DNA of 35,202 nt, taken from Burkholderiales bacterium. Lineage in GTDB: Bacteria; Pseudomonadota; Gammaproteobacteria; Burkholderiales; Burkholderiaceae_C. Below are positions 26,900-34,990 of the stretch, in pieces. The translations under genes and the position numbers were made by a program. Numbering within the stretch: position 1 is the stretch's first letter; every line of letters starts with the position of its first letter. The stretch is taken from the NCBI GenBank assembly GCA_017302505.1, contig JAFLDH010000015.1, forward strand, positions 1 through 35,202, read 5' to 3'. The notes below the pieces were generated by a model. The model did no database searches, was not told the origin of the DNA, and saw only the letters and a list, made by a program, of their open reading frames with translations.

Positions 26900-26905
26900 C
26901 AGAAT
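26900..26905 (+). promoter_or_regulatory. Candidate extended -10 element for the YpfJ-type gene
   Basis: TGCCAGAAT, identical over nine bases to the element before dcd, 73 bases before the ATG at 26979. There is no clear -35. Confidence 0.35.
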
Positions 26906-26978
26906 GGGCCGCGGGCCGCCGTGCACGGATCGATGCGGCCCTCGGCATCCCATCCGGGCGGTGCCAGGAGGAGACAGC

Positions 26979-27863
26979 ATGAAGTGGGAAGGCAACCGCC
27001 AGAGCGACCACGTCGAGGACCGGCGCGGCGCCGGCGGCTTCGGTGGCGGCGGCATGGGGCCGCGCATCGGAGGCCGTGGCATAGGCCTGGGCACCATCGT
27101 CATCGCGCTGCTGGCCGGCTGGATTTTCGGCATCAACCCGCTGACGCTGCTGGGGGCGCTCAGCGGCGGCGGCATGGCGCCCAGCGCGCAGCAGGCGCCG
27201 GCGCAACGCCCGCCGGCCAACGACGAGGTGGCGGCCTTCGTCTCTACCGTGCTGGCCAGCACCGAGGACGTGTGGGCCCAGCAGTTCCGTGCCGCCGGCG
27301 GCGCCTACCAGCCACCGGGTCTGGTGCTGTTCCGCGGCGCCACGCGCACCGCCTGCGGCCAGGGCCAGTCGGCGATGGGGCCGTTCTACTGTCCGGCCGA
27401 CCAGAAGGTCTACATCGACCTGGGCTTCTTCGAAACACTGGACAAGCGTCTGGGCGCGCCGGGCGACTTTGCCCAGGCCTACGTGGTGGCGCACGAGGTC
27501 GGGCACCACGTGCAGCGGCTGCTGGGCATCACCGCCAAGGTGGACGGCATGCGCGGCCGCGTGCCCGAGGCGCAGATGAACGCGCTGTCGGTGCGGCTGG
27601 AACTGCAGGCCGATTGCCTGGCCGGTGTCTGGGCGCACCATTCGCAGAAGGCCAAGGGCTGGCTGGAGCCCGGCGACATCGAGGAAGGGCTGAACGCCGC
27701 CTCGCGCATCGGCGACGACACGCTGCAGCGCCAGTCGCAGGGCGTCGTGGTGCCCGAATCCTTCACGCATGGCACGAGTGCGCAACGCATGAACTGGTTC
27801 AAGCGCGGTCTGGACAGTGGCAGCATGTCCCAGTGCAACACCTTCGAATCCCGCCAGGTCTGA
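26979..27863 (+). CDS. YpfJ-type neutral zinc metallopeptidase, membrane-anchored
   Basis: A 294-residue protein of the YpfJ/predicted neutral zinc metallopeptidase family. The N-terminus is polar and glycine-rich (RRGAGGFGGGGMGPRIGGRG), followed by one membrane segment (about 37-55). A Pro/Gln-rich linker then leads to the catalytic domain. HEVGH at 172-176 is the HExxH zinc site, and the later RLELQADCLAGVW block offers the third ligand. C126 and C138 may form a disulfide, suiting a periplasmic domain. The ATG at 26979 follows an AGGAGGAG ribosome site. Substrates are unknown. Confidence 0.9.
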   Translation: MKWEGNRQSDHVEDRRGAGGFGGGGMGPRIGGRGIGLGTIVIALLAGWIFGINPLTLLGALSGGGMAPSAQQAPAQRPPANDEVAAFVSTVLASTEDVWAQQFRAAGGAYQPPGLVLFRGATRTACGQGQSAMGPFYCPADQKVYIDLGFFETLDKRLGAPGDFAQAYVVAHEVGHHVQRLLGITAKVDGMRGRVPEAQMNALSVRLELQADCLAGVWAHHSQKAKGWLEPGDIEEGLNAASRIGDDTLQRQSQGVVVPESFTHGTSAQRMNWFKRGLDSGSMSQCNTFESRQV

Positions 27864-27870
27864 CCCCCTT

Positions 27871-29415
27871 ATGCGACAACTCAGCGCCCACGACGCCGGT
27901 TTCCTGTATTCGGACACCAGCCATTCCAACGCCAACGTCACCCTGATCCAGATCTACGACCAGAGCACCGCGCCCGGCGGCAAGGTGCGCTTCAAGAGCA
28001 TCCTGGCGCACATCGAGAGCCGGCTGAGCGGCCTGCCGATCTTCCGCAGCAAGCTGCAGCGCGTGCCGCTGGACCTGGACCATCCGTACTGGGTGGACGA
28101 CCCGAACTTCGATCTCGAATACCACGTGCGCCACATCGCGCTGCCCAAGCCGGGCGACTGGCGGCAGTTCTGCATCCAGGCCTCGCGCATCCATGCGCGG
28201 CCGCTGGACCTGAACCGCCCGCTGTGGGAGATCTACGTGGTCGAGGGCCTGGACAGCCTGCTCGAGCTGCCGGCCGGCAGCTTTGCGCTGCTGACCAAGA
28301 TCCACCATGCCGCGGTCGATGCCGAGGGCGGCAGCCGCATCGCCATGCTGCTGCACGACCTGACGCCGCAGGTGCGGCCCGCGGTGCCGCCGAAGCCCTG
28401 GTTCCCGCAGCGCGCGCCGGGCACGCTGTCGCTGCTGCTGCGCGGCTGCGTCAACTCGGTGCTGTCGCCGCTGGAACTGCGCACGCCGTGGGCGCGCAAG
28501 ATGGCCGACAGCGCCGAGGCGGCCTATGTGTTCGCCAGCGACCTGCTGGCCCGGCCCGAGCAGATTCTGGCCACGCGCTTCAACTCGGTGGTGTCGGCGC
28601 ACCGCGTGTTCGACACGCGGCGCTTCCTGGTCGAGGAGTTCGACGCCATCTGCAGCCTGGTGCCGGGCGCCAGCCTGAACGATGCCGTGCTGGCGGTGTG
28701 CGGCGGCGCGCTGCGCGGCCATCTGCTGTCGCTGGGCGAACTGCCGGATGCCAGCCTCAGCGCGGTGATGCCGCAGCATGCCAAGGGGCCGGGCGCGGGC
28801 CATGGCGGGTCCGCCACCCGCTGGCTGCGCGTGCAACTGGGCACCGAACTGGCCGATCCGGTGCAGCGCCTGCTGCGCATCCACGAGCAGACCGCGGCGC
28901 TGGGTGCCGATGCCGGCGGCGAGGGCAGCGCCGATGGCAGCCATCAAGCCGCAGCGACGCTGGCGCTCAGCAGCAAGATGCAGAGCCTGCTCAGCCTGGG
29001 CAGCGCGCGGCGCGCGCCTTCTGCCGCCTGCACGGTGACCAACGTGGCCGGCCCGTCGGTGCCGCTGTACCTGAACGGCGCGCGCATGACCTACTTCTCG
29101 GCCATCATGCCGATCGCCGACGGCATGGGCCTGGTGTTCGCGGTGACCAGCTACGACGGGCGCATCATCATCTCGCCCACCTCGTGCCGCGAACTGCTGC
29201 CCGACCCCGAGGCCTTCACCCAGCAACTGCGCGACAGCTTCCAGGCCTATCTGGCGCTGGCCCGGGCCAAGTCGGTGCGCAAGCCTAGATCGGCACGGCC
29301 TCGTGCGTCAGCGCCCGGTGCACCATCCCCAGCACGCCCGAAGGCTCGAAGGGTTTCCAGCGCCCCTCGGGCTGCGCAAGCCGGTCGGCCACGATCTGCA
29401 GCACCAGCGGGTTGA
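27871..29415 (+). CDS. Wax ester synthase/diacylglycerol acyltransferase-like protein
   Basis: A 514-residue WS/DGAT-family acyltransferase, which esterifies fatty alcohols or diacylglycerol with acyl-CoA to make storage lipids. MRQLSAHDAGFLY, PLDLNRPLWE (111-120), HHAAVD (145-150), the ASLNDAVLAV block and TNVAGPSVPLYLNGARM are all family marks. The active-site HHxxxDG reads HHAAVDA, so the glycine is replaced by alanine (151) and followed by EGG. The catalytic His and Asp are kept. Residues from about 471 on form a basic Arg/Pro/Ala-rich tail encoded opposite the end of the convergent hydrolase gene. It starts 7 bases after the peptidase gene. Confidence 0.9.
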   Translation: MRQLSAHDAGFLYSDTSHSNANVTLIQIYDQSTAPGGKVRFKSILAHIESRLSGLPIFRSKLQRVPLDLDHPYWVDDPNFDLEYHVRHIALPKPGDWRQFCIQASRIHARPLDLNRPLWEIYVVEGLDSLLELPAGSFALLTKIHHAAVDAEGGSRIAMLLHDLTPQVRPAVPPKPWFPQRAPGTLSLLLRGCVNSVLSPLELRTPWARKMADSAEAAYVFASDLLARPEQILATRFNSVVSAHRVFDTRRFLVEEFDAICSLVPGASLNDAVLAVCGGALRGHLLSLGELPDASLSAVMPQHAKGPGAGHGGSATRWLRVQLGTELADPVQRLLRIHEQTAALGADAGGEGSADGSHQAAATLALSSKMQSLLSLGSARRAPSAACTVTNVAGPSVPLYLNGARMTYFSAIMPIADGMGLVFAVTSYDGRIIISPTSCRELLPDPEAFTQQLRDSFQAYLALARAKSVRKPRSARPRASAPGAPSPARPKARRVSSAPRAAQAGRPRSAAPAG

Positions 29416-30097
29416 AGCCCAGGCCCACGTGGCTGCCCCAGACGCGGATGTTCTCGTGCCGCGTCGGGTCGCCCTCGATGGTGGCTTCCTGCGGCGGGAC
29501 GACGCCGTCGCTCAATGAATAGAGACAGCTCACCGGCACGGGCAGCGGCTTGCCTTCGCGCATGCCCTTGGCGCGCGGCTGCATCGCATGGGCGGCCGAG
29601 CCCATCGGATGGGCGATCAGCCGGTACAGCGCGCGCAGCAGCGGCGGCACCGCGGTGCCCGAGGCATCGACGCTGACCGGGCTGCCCAGCGTGATGACGT
29701 TGCGCACGCATTCGCTGGCCTGGTGCGCGCCGTAGAGCGCGAACACGCCGCCCAGGCTCCAGCCCACCAGGCTGACCTTGCGGCCGGTTTCGTGGTGCAG
29801 GTAGCGGATCTTCTGCTCGATGGCCGAGGCATGGCCGGGGCGGAAGCCGACATTGCGGCCCAGGCCCCAGGTCTGCACGTTGTAGTCGCGGCCGCGCAGG
29901 AAGCGCTCCAGCGCGATCAGCGAGCCTTCGCTGCCCATGAAGCCGGGCAGCAGCAGCACCGGGTGGCCATCGCCGTGCGGCGCCTGCATCAGCATCGGCC
30001 AGGCGTAAGCCAGCGAGGCCATCTCGAAAACCGCGCGCGTCTCGAGCAGCGAGCTGAACGCGCTGGGTTGCCCTTGGTGGGGATGTCGTTGGGCCAT
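29285..30097 (-). CDS. Alpha/beta hydrolase
   Basis: A 270-residue alpha/beta hydrolase with a full-looking triad: S114 in GWSLGG, D197 in YSLSDGVVPP and H223 in WGSHVGLGFNP. PVLLLPGFMGSEGSL (46-60) supplies the oxyanion strand. It has no signal peptide. A lipase or esterase acting on lipid or polyester is plausible and would suit the WS/DGAT neighbour, but the substrate is not shown. The ATG at 30097 is the best start, since in-frame codons upstream cross the promoter region and look non-coding. Its last 131 bases overlap the acyltransferase gene on the other strand. Confidence 0.87.
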   Translation of the reverse strand: MAQRHPHQGQPSAFSSLLETRAVFEMASLAYAWPMLMQAPHGDGHPVLLLPGFMGSEGSLIALERFLRGRDYNVQTWGLGRNVGFRPGHASAIEQKIRYLHHETGRKVSLVGWSLGGVFALYGAHQASECVRNVITLGSPVSVDASGTAVPPLLRALYRLIAHPMGSAAHAMQPRAKGMREGKPLPVPVSCLYSLSDGVVPPQEATIEGDPTRHENIRVWGSHVGLGFNPLVLQIVADRLAQPEGRWKPFEPSGVLGMVHRALTHEAVPI

Positions 30098-30115
30098 GGC
30101 GGCGGGCGAAATAAA

Positions 30116-30131
30116 CAAAGCAAGCGCTTTG
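30116..30131. promoter_or_regulatory. Dyad in the leader of the minus-strand hydrolase gene
   Basis: CAAAGC (30116-30121), AAGC, GCTTTG (30126-30131), a perfect six-base inverted repeat 18 bases from the hydrolase ATG. On the minus strand it falls between a candidate -10 (TATGGT at 30142-30147) and the start codon. It could be an operator or a leader hairpin. Confidence 0.4.
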
Positions 30132-30141
30132 CGATATTCGC

Positions 30142-30147
30142 ACCATA
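30142..30147 (-). promoter_or_regulatory. Candidate -10 element for the hydrolase gene
   Basis: TATGGT in GCTATGGTGCG on the minus strand, 44 bases before the ATG. It is a one-base variant of the GCTATGCT element seen before three other minus-strand genes here. No clear -35. Confidence 0.35.
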
Positions 30148-30222
30148 GCACGCCGCGGGGCCTTGCGACACGCCTGGACGGGTGGGCTATCCCGGTGTCG
30201 CGCAGGTGACGTGGCGCCCGGT

Positions 30223-30240
30223 CCGGCGCCTGAGCGCCGG
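30223..30240. other. Perfect GC stem-loop in the metY upstream region
   Basis: CCGGCGC (30223-30229), loop CTGA, GCGCCGG (30234-30240). It lies upstream of the likely metY transcription start. There is no adjacent T-run. Its role is unknown. Confidence 0.4.
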
Positions 30241-30250
30241 CGTTGGCTAC

Positions 30251-30268
30251 GCCAGCTGACGTGCTGGC
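30251..30268. promoter_or_regulatory. Inverted repeat with TGACGT core upstream of metY
   Basis: GCCAGC (30251-30256), TGACGT, GCTGGC (30263-30268). TGACGT also occurs at 30207-30212. The dyad abuts a possible -10 TACACT (30269-30274), so a protein bound here could control metY. The binding factor is unknown. Confidence 0.45.
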
Positions 30269-30321
30269 TACACTGCGCGGCCCCTCTTGCGCATGCCGCG
30301 CCACACCTTCCGGAGCAGCCC

Positions 30322-31593
30322 ATGAAACTCGAAACCATTGCCGTGCACGGCGGCCAGAAGCCCGACCCCACCACCAAGGCGGTGGCGGTGCCGATCTACC
30401 AGACCGTGGCCTATGCCTTCGACGACACGCAACACGGCGCCGACCTGTTCGACCTGAAGGTGCCCGGCAACATCTACACCCGCATCATGAACCCGACCAG
30501 CGCGGTGCTGGAACAGCGCCTGGCCGAGCTGGAAGGCGGCATCGGCGCGCTGGCCGTGGCCTCGGGCATGGCGGCCATCAGCTATGCCATCCAGACCATC
30601 ACCGAAGCCGGCGACAACATCGTCAGCGCCAGCACGCTGTACGGCGGCACCTACAACCTGTTTGCGCACACCTTTCCGCAACTGGGCATCGAGGTGCGCT
30701 TTGCCGACTATCGCCAGCCCAACGCCTTCGAGCCGCTGATCGACGCGCGCACCAAGGCCATCTACTGCGAATCGATCGGCAACCCGCTGGGCAACGTCAC
30801 CGACATCGCCGCGCTGGCCGCTATCGCGCACCGCCATGGCATTCCGCTGATCGTCGACAACACCGTGCCCAGCCCGGCGCTGTGCCGGCCCTTCGAGCAT
30901 GGCGCCGACATCGTGGTGCACTCGCTCACCAAGTACTGCGGCGGGCATGGCAACAGCATCGGCGGCGCCATCGTCGACAGCGGCAAGTTTCCGTGGGCGC
31001 AGCACAAGGGGCGCTTCAAGCGGCTGAACGAGCCCGACGTCAGCTACCACGGCGTGGTCTACACCGAAGCGCTGGGCCCGGCCGCCTACATCGGCCGCGC
31101 ACGCGTGGTGCCGTTGCGCAACATGGGCGCAGCGCTGTCACCGATGAATGCCTTCCTGATCCTGCAGGGCATCGAGACGCTGGCGCTGCGCATGGACCGC
31201 ATCTGCGAGAACACGCTGAAGGTGGCTGCGTACCTGAAGCAGCATCCGAAGGTGGGCTGGGTCAACTACGCCGGGCTGCCCGACCATGCCGACCATGCGC
31301 TGGTCCAGCGCATCATGGGCGGCCGTGCCAGCGGCATCGTCAGCTTCGGCGTGCAGGGCGGCCGCGACGGCGGCGCCCGCTTCCAGGACGCGCTGACGCT
31401 CTTCACCCGGCTGGTCAACATCGGCGACGCACGTTCGCTGGCCTGCCACCCGGCCAGCACCACGCACCGCCAGCTCGGCTCCGACGAACTGGCCAAGGCC
31501 GGGGTCAGCGTGGACATGGTCCGGCTGTCGGTGGGCATCGAACACATCGACGACCTGCTGGCCGACCTGGAGCAGGCGCTGGCCGCCGTCTGA
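30322..31593 (+). CDS. metY: O-acetylhomoserine sulfhydrylase
   Basis: A 423-residue PLP enzyme of the Cys/Met metabolism family that makes homocysteine from O-acetylhomoserine and sulfide. K204 in HSLTKYCGGHGN binds PLP. YTRIMNPT (52-59), SGMAAISYA and STLYGGTYNLFAHT are cofactor and substrate blocks. RNMGAALSPMNAFLILQGIETLALRM near the C-terminal third is characteristic of MetY rather than cystathionine gamma-synthase. Length is normal. The ATG at 30322 has a CGGAG ribosome site. MetZ (O-succinylhomoserine type) is the main alternative. Its TGA is joined to the convergent stop at 31596. Confidence 0.93.
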   Translation: MKLETIAVHGGQKPDPTTKAVAVPIYQTVAYAFDDTQHGADLFDLKVPGNIYTRIMNPTSAVLEQRLAELEGGIGALAVASGMAAISYAIQTITEAGDNIVSASTLYGGTYNLFAHTFPQLGIEVRFADYRQPNAFEPLIDARTKAIYCESIGNPLGNVTDIAALAAIAHRHGIPLIVDNTVPSPALCRPFEHGADIVVHSLTKYCGGHGNSIGGAIVDSGKFPWAQHKGRFKRLNEPDVSYHGVVYTEALGPAAYIGRARVVPLRNMGAALSPMNAFLILQGIETLALRMDRICENTLKVAAYLKQHPKVGWVNYAGLPDHADHALVQRIMGGRASGIVSFGVQGGRDGGARFQDALTLFTRLVNIGDARSLACHPASTTHRQLGSDELAKAGVSVDMVRLSVGIEHIDDLLADLEQALAAV

Positions 31594-31596
31594 TCA
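31591..31596. other. Shared palindromic stop TGATCA between metY and the AspA/AstE-like gene
   Basis: TGATCA gives TGA for metY on the plus strand and TGA for the convergent gene on the minus strand, with no base between them. It is the second such joint in this window. Confidence 0.85.
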
Positions 31597-32559
31597 GTCG
31601 AAGCGGCTGCTGGCCCGCGCCAGGTAGAACCATTCCTGGCGCGCAGCCGCGGCTGCATAGGGGAAGATGATCCAGCCGTCGTGCGGGGCGGCCACCGGCT
31701 CGCCGCCGGCGCGCCGGCCGATCAGCTCGCCCTGGCGTACCGGGTCGAAGCTGCGCCAGTCGCGCACGAAGGCATCGGCCGCGTCCTGCTTGTCGACCAC
31801 GCTCGCCAGCGACAGCGTCCGCAGCTTGCGCTGCGGCGGCGCCGGTTCGGCCGTGAGGCCGAGGTGCGCCAGCACATGGCGAATTGCGTGGTAGCCCACT
31901 TCCACCGACTGCGGGTCCTCATGGCCACCGCATTCCAGCGTCAGGCCGCAGCCGCCGATCGAGCGCATGTATTCGGTGGTGCCCACGCCGTAGCGCGGGT
32001 CCATTTCCAGCGCCTCGGCCAGGCCGGCAGCCTCAGCCGCGCGGCGGCGCTGCGCCACGCCGGCGGCGTAGGTGTCCAGCCAGCCGTCCACCGCCCGGTC
32101 CACGCCCAGGCAGCGGGCCAGCGCTTCCTCGCGCGTGGCCTGCGCGAAGGGTTCCAGCGCGCCGCGGTTGTCGAGCGGGCCCACCATCACGAAGGGCTGG
32201 CCGTTGCCGTGGAAGGAGTGCAGGTCCAGCAGCACCTCGTGCGCGGCCAGCAGCGGGCACAGCCAGTTGGCCACGTGGTCCTCGAACTCGCGCGGCGTGT
32301 CGGTAGGCTGCAGCGCGCGGTTCAGGTTGCGGTCGCCGGTGCGACGGCCGTTGGCATAGGCCAGCGGGTTGGTGATGGGCACGAAGCTGACGCTGCCGGC
32401 CGTGATCACCAGATCGCCGCGGTCCAGCTCGGCCAGCACGCGTTCGATGGCGCGGGTGCCGCAGGTCTCGTTGCCGTGCACTGCGCCCAGCACGATCAGC
32501 CGCGTGCCGGGCGCGCGGCCGGCATAGCGCACCGACTTGAAGGGGGGCAGGGCGTTCAC
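31594..32559 (-). CDS. Succinylglutamate desuccinylase/aspartoacylase family (M14-like)
   Basis: A 321-residue zinc hydrolase of the AstE/AspA group. Zinc ligands appear as H28 and E31 in GAVHGNET and H113 in LDLHSFHGN. DRNLNRA (76-82) supplies the substrate-binding Asn/Arg, and the GLTLECGGHED segment the catalytic Glu. No arginine succinyltransferase genes are nearby, so classical AstE function is unlikely; an N-acyl amino acid deacylase or peptide hydrolase is more likely. The start is GTG at 32559, overlapping the stop of the upstream S9 peptidase gene in GTGA, so the two are coupled and may act in one peptide or amide degradation step. Confidence 0.83.
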   Translation of the reverse strand: MNALPPFKSVRYAGRAPGTRLIVLGAVHGNETCGTRAIERVLAELDRGDLVITAGSVSFVPITNPLAYANGRRTGDRNLNRALQPTDTPREFEDHVANWLCPLLAAHEVLLDLHSFHGNGQPFVMVGPLDNRGALEPFAQATREEALARCLGVDRAVDGWLDTYAAGVAQRRRAAEAAGLAEALEMDPRYGVGTTEYMRSIGGCGLTLECGGHEDPQSVEVGYHAIRHVLAHLGLTAEPAPPQRKLRTLSLASVVDKQDAADAFVRDWRSFDPVRQGELIGRRAGGEPVAAPHDGWIIFPYAAAAARQEWFYLARASSRFD

Positions 32560-34487
32560 AGGTTGTCGATGGCGACGGGCGGCACCGCGTCGGCCAGCGT
32601 GAAGCCGAGGATGCGCGCGTAGAAGAAGGCCTCGGCCTCCAGCGCGCGCACGATGTTCTTCTGCTGGCGGAAGCCATGCTGTTCGCCCTCGAATTCCAGG
32701 TAGGCCACCGGCACGCCGCGCGCCTTCAGCGCCGCATGCATGCGGCGCGATTGTTCGGGTGGCACCACCTTGTCCTCGGCGCCCTGCAGCAGGATCAGCG
32801 GCCGCTTCAGGCCGTCGAGATGGTGGAGCGGCGAGCGCGCGATGTAGACCTCGCGCGCCGCGGGCCACGGGCCCACCAGTCGGTCCAGGTAGCGGGCCTC
32901 GAACTTGTGGGTGTCCTCGGCCAGGGTCTGCAGGTCGCCGATGCCGTACAGGCTGGCGCCGCAGGCAAAGGCGTCGTGGAAGGCCAGCGCGCTCAAGACG
33001 GTGTAGCCGCCGGCGCTGCCACCGCGGATGATCAGCCGCGCGCCATCGACATCGCCGCGCGCCACCAGGTACAGCGCGCCGCGGATGCAGTCCTGCACGT
33101 CGACCACACCCCAGGCGCTGTCCAGCCGCTGGCGGTAGGCCCGGCCAAAGCCGCTGCTGCCGCCGTAGTTGACGTCCAGCACGGCGATGCCGCGGCTGGT
33201 CCAGTACTGCACGGCGGCCCGGTAGGCATTGCCGGCCATCGCGGTGGGCCCGCCGTGGCCCATCACCAGCAGCGGTGGCTTCTCGCCGGCCGGGCCCTCG
33301 AAGCCGGCGTTGCATGGCCGGTAGAAGAAGGCATGCGCCGTCAGGCCGCCGGCGGTGGGGAACTCGATGGCTTCGGGCACCGAGGTGTCCTCGGGCACGG
33401 CCTCCAGCGTGCTGCCGCGGCGCAGGATCTCCAGCTGCCCGCTGCCCAGGTGCAGCAGCCCCACCGACACCGGCTGCAGCGGCGACGCGGCGGTGAACAG
33501 CACCCGGCCGCCCGCCGCGGCCACGCTGCCGATGCTGCTGAAGGGCAGGCCCAGCCACTGCAGCTGCAGCGTGTCGGTGTCCAGCACCGCCAGCTGCGAC
33601 ACCGCGCGGCGGGTCACGCTGCACACCAGCTGCCGTGCCGACGCAAAGGCATAGGTGCTCAGGCCGAAGTTCCAGAACGGCTGTCCGAACTCGGCCTCCA
33701 TCGGGCACAGCGGCTCGGCGCCATCGCCTAACCAGCGGTACAAGTTCCACCAGCCGCTGCGGTCGCTGATGAAATGCAGCCGCCCGTCCGGCGACCACTG
33801 CGGCTGCTGCACCGCCTCGTCGCGGCTGCCGGCAATGCGGCGCGCGCCGTGCAGCAAGCCCTGGTCGTCGACGTCGGCCAGCCACAGCTCGCAGCCATCC
33901 CAGGGCATGTCGGGGTGATGCCAGGCCAGCCAGGCCAGCTGCCGGCCGTCGGGGCTGAGGCGCGGCGCGGCCACGAAATCCGGGCCCTGCACGACGATGC
34001 GGCCACCGGCCTCGTCGTCGGCGGCGTCCAACGCCACCAGCAGGTTCAGCGGCTCGCCGCCGGCGCGGTGGTCTTCGCGCACGCACCACAGCAGGCCACG
34101 GCGTGCATCGACGCACAGGTCGGCATAGCGCAGCGCCGCCACCGGCGTGATCGGCCGCGGCGCCCGGCCGGGGTCCGCGCGATACAGCCGCTGATCGGCA
34201 TCGGCGCTGAAGAACAGCACGCCGTCGTGCATCGCATAGGCCTTGCCGCCGTATTCGTGCACCCGCGTACGGGCGCTGAAGGGCGCGGGGTTCAGCTCGC
34301 GCAGCGCGCCGTCGGGCTCGCGGCACATCAGCACCTGGCGGCCCTTCTCGGCCGGCCGCGATTCCTGCCACAGCAGCCGCGGGCCGTCGATGGCCACGTC
34401 GCTCAGGCCGATGCCGGCCGCCACGGCGCGCTCGGCACTCAAATGCGAGGCCCAGCTGCCGTAGGGCGCGACGCGGCGCGCGCTCAA
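32556..34487 (-). CDS. S9-family prolyl oligopeptidase-like peptidase
   Basis: A 643-residue serine peptidase. The N-terminal part (to about 390) is a beta-propeller with [20 protein letters not shown] and [13 protein letters not shown] repeats. The C-terminal alpha/beta hydrolase domain has S491 in GGSAGGYT, D572 in GAEDKVVPP and H604 in GEQHGFRQ. There is no signal peptide, so it is cytoplasmic. The start is TTG at 34487 overlapping the thioesterase stop (TTGA); the residues just after it ([14 protein letters not shown]) are conserved at the start of this family, so a later start is unlikely. It is coupled on both sides to neighbours. Confidence 0.87.
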   Translation of the reverse strand: MSARRVAPYGSWASHLSAERAVAAGIGLSDVAIDGPRLLWQESRPAEKGRQVLMCREPDGALRELNPAPFSARTRVHEYGGKAYAMHDGVLFFSADADQRLYRADPGRAPRPITPVAALRYADLCVDARRGLLWCVREDHRAGGEPLNLLVALDAADDEAGGRIVVQGPDFVAAPRLSPDGRQLAWLAWHHPDMPWDGCELWLADVDDQGLLHGARRIAGSRDEAVQQPQWSPDGRLHFISDRSGWWNLYRWLGDGAEPLCPMEAEFGQPFWNFGLSTYAFASARQLVCSVTRRAVSQLAVLDTDTLQLQWLGLPFSSIGSVAAAGGRVLFTAASPLQPVSVGLLHLGSGQLEILRRGSTLEAVPEDTSVPEAIEFPTAGGLTAHAFFYRPCNAGFEGPAGEKPPLLVMGHGGPTAMAGNAYRAAVQYWTSRGIAVLDVNYGGSSGFGRAYRQRLDSAWGVVDVQDCIRGALYLVARGDVDGARLIIRGGSAGGYTVLSALAFHDAFACGASLYGIGDLQTLAEDTHKFEARYLDRLVGPWPAAREVYIARSPLHHLDGLKRPLILLQGAEDKVVPPEQSRRMHAALKARGVPVAYLEFEGEQHGFRQQKNIVRALEAEAFFYARILGFTLADAVPPVAIDNL

Positions 34488-34888
34488 CCCAGCACCAGCT
34501 GCGTCTGCGTGACCACCGCGCACAGGCGGCCGTCCTCGCCGCGGATGGCGGTCTGCCAGACCATCGTGGTGCGGCCCTTGTGCAGCGGCGTACTCTCGCC
34601 GGTGACGGTGCTGCCCACCTTGGCCGAGCCGATGAACTTGGTGCTCGATTCCACCGTGGTGGTGCCCTTGCCCTCGGGCAGGTTGACGAAGGTGCCCACC
34701 GCCCCCAGCGTGTCGGCAAAGGCCATGTGCGCGCCGCCATGCAGGATGCCGCCGGTGGTGCACAGATCGGGCCGCACGACCATGGTGGCAACGATGCGGT
34801 CGGGGCTCACCTCGGTGAGCTGCAGGCCCAGCAGGCCGGGGAACAGGGGCTGCAGGCGTTCCTGCAGCGCGGCGACGGGGATGCCCAT
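34484..34888 (-). CDS. PaaI-type hotdog thioesterase
   Basis: A 134-residue hotdog-fold acyl-CoA thioesterase. [19 protein letters not shown] (about 47-65) is the signature of this family, with H50-G-G and D59 in the active-site helix. [18 protein letters not shown] and [23 protein letters not shown] complete the fold. The ATG at 34888 is chosen because AAGGAG lies 7 bases upstream; the in-frame extension is not conserved in style. Its stop overlaps the start of the S9 peptidase gene. The acyl-CoA substrate is unknown. Confidence 0.9.
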   Translation of the reverse strand: MGIPVAALQERLQPLFPGLLGLQLTEVSPDRIVATMVVRPDLCTTGGILHGGAHMAFADTLGAVGTFVNLPEGKGTTTVESSTKFIGSAKVGSTVTGESTPLHKGRTTMVWQTAIRGEDGRLCAVVTQTQLVLG

Positions 34889-34919
34889 GCATGTCTCCTT
34901 GGCGCGAAGTCGGGCCGCA

Positions 34920-34925
34920 AGCATA
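34920..34925 (-). promoter_or_regulatory. Candidate -10 element for the thioesterase-peptidase operon
   Basis: TATGCT within GCTATGCTTGC on the minus strand, 31 bases before the thioesterase ATG. This is the third copy of the GCTATGCTT element in the window. There is no clear -35. Confidence 0.4.
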
Positions 34926-34938
34926 GCCGTGCAGCCTG

Positions 34939-34944
34939 CACAAT
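34939..34944 (+). promoter_or_regulatory. Candidate -10 element for the SDR gene
   Basis: CACAAT in CTGCACAATGCG, 46 bases before the SDR ATG. CTGCACAAT also occurs at 16971-16979 ahead of the TusA-like gene. Weak support. Confidence 0.3.
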
Positions 34945-34990
34945 GCGTCGGCCGCCAGGCCCCTGGCGCCCCAGCCAAAGGAGTTGCACG

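Noticed and set aside
30098..30321. SAM or SAH riboswitch upstream of metY
   Set aside because: The stem-loops seen are simple inverted repeats; I could not match the conserved core of a known SAM or SAH riboswitch.
31594..32559. Calling the gene astE (arginine succinyltransferase pathway)
   Set aside because: No other ast genes are nearby, and the coupled S9 peptidase and thioesterase point to another pathway.
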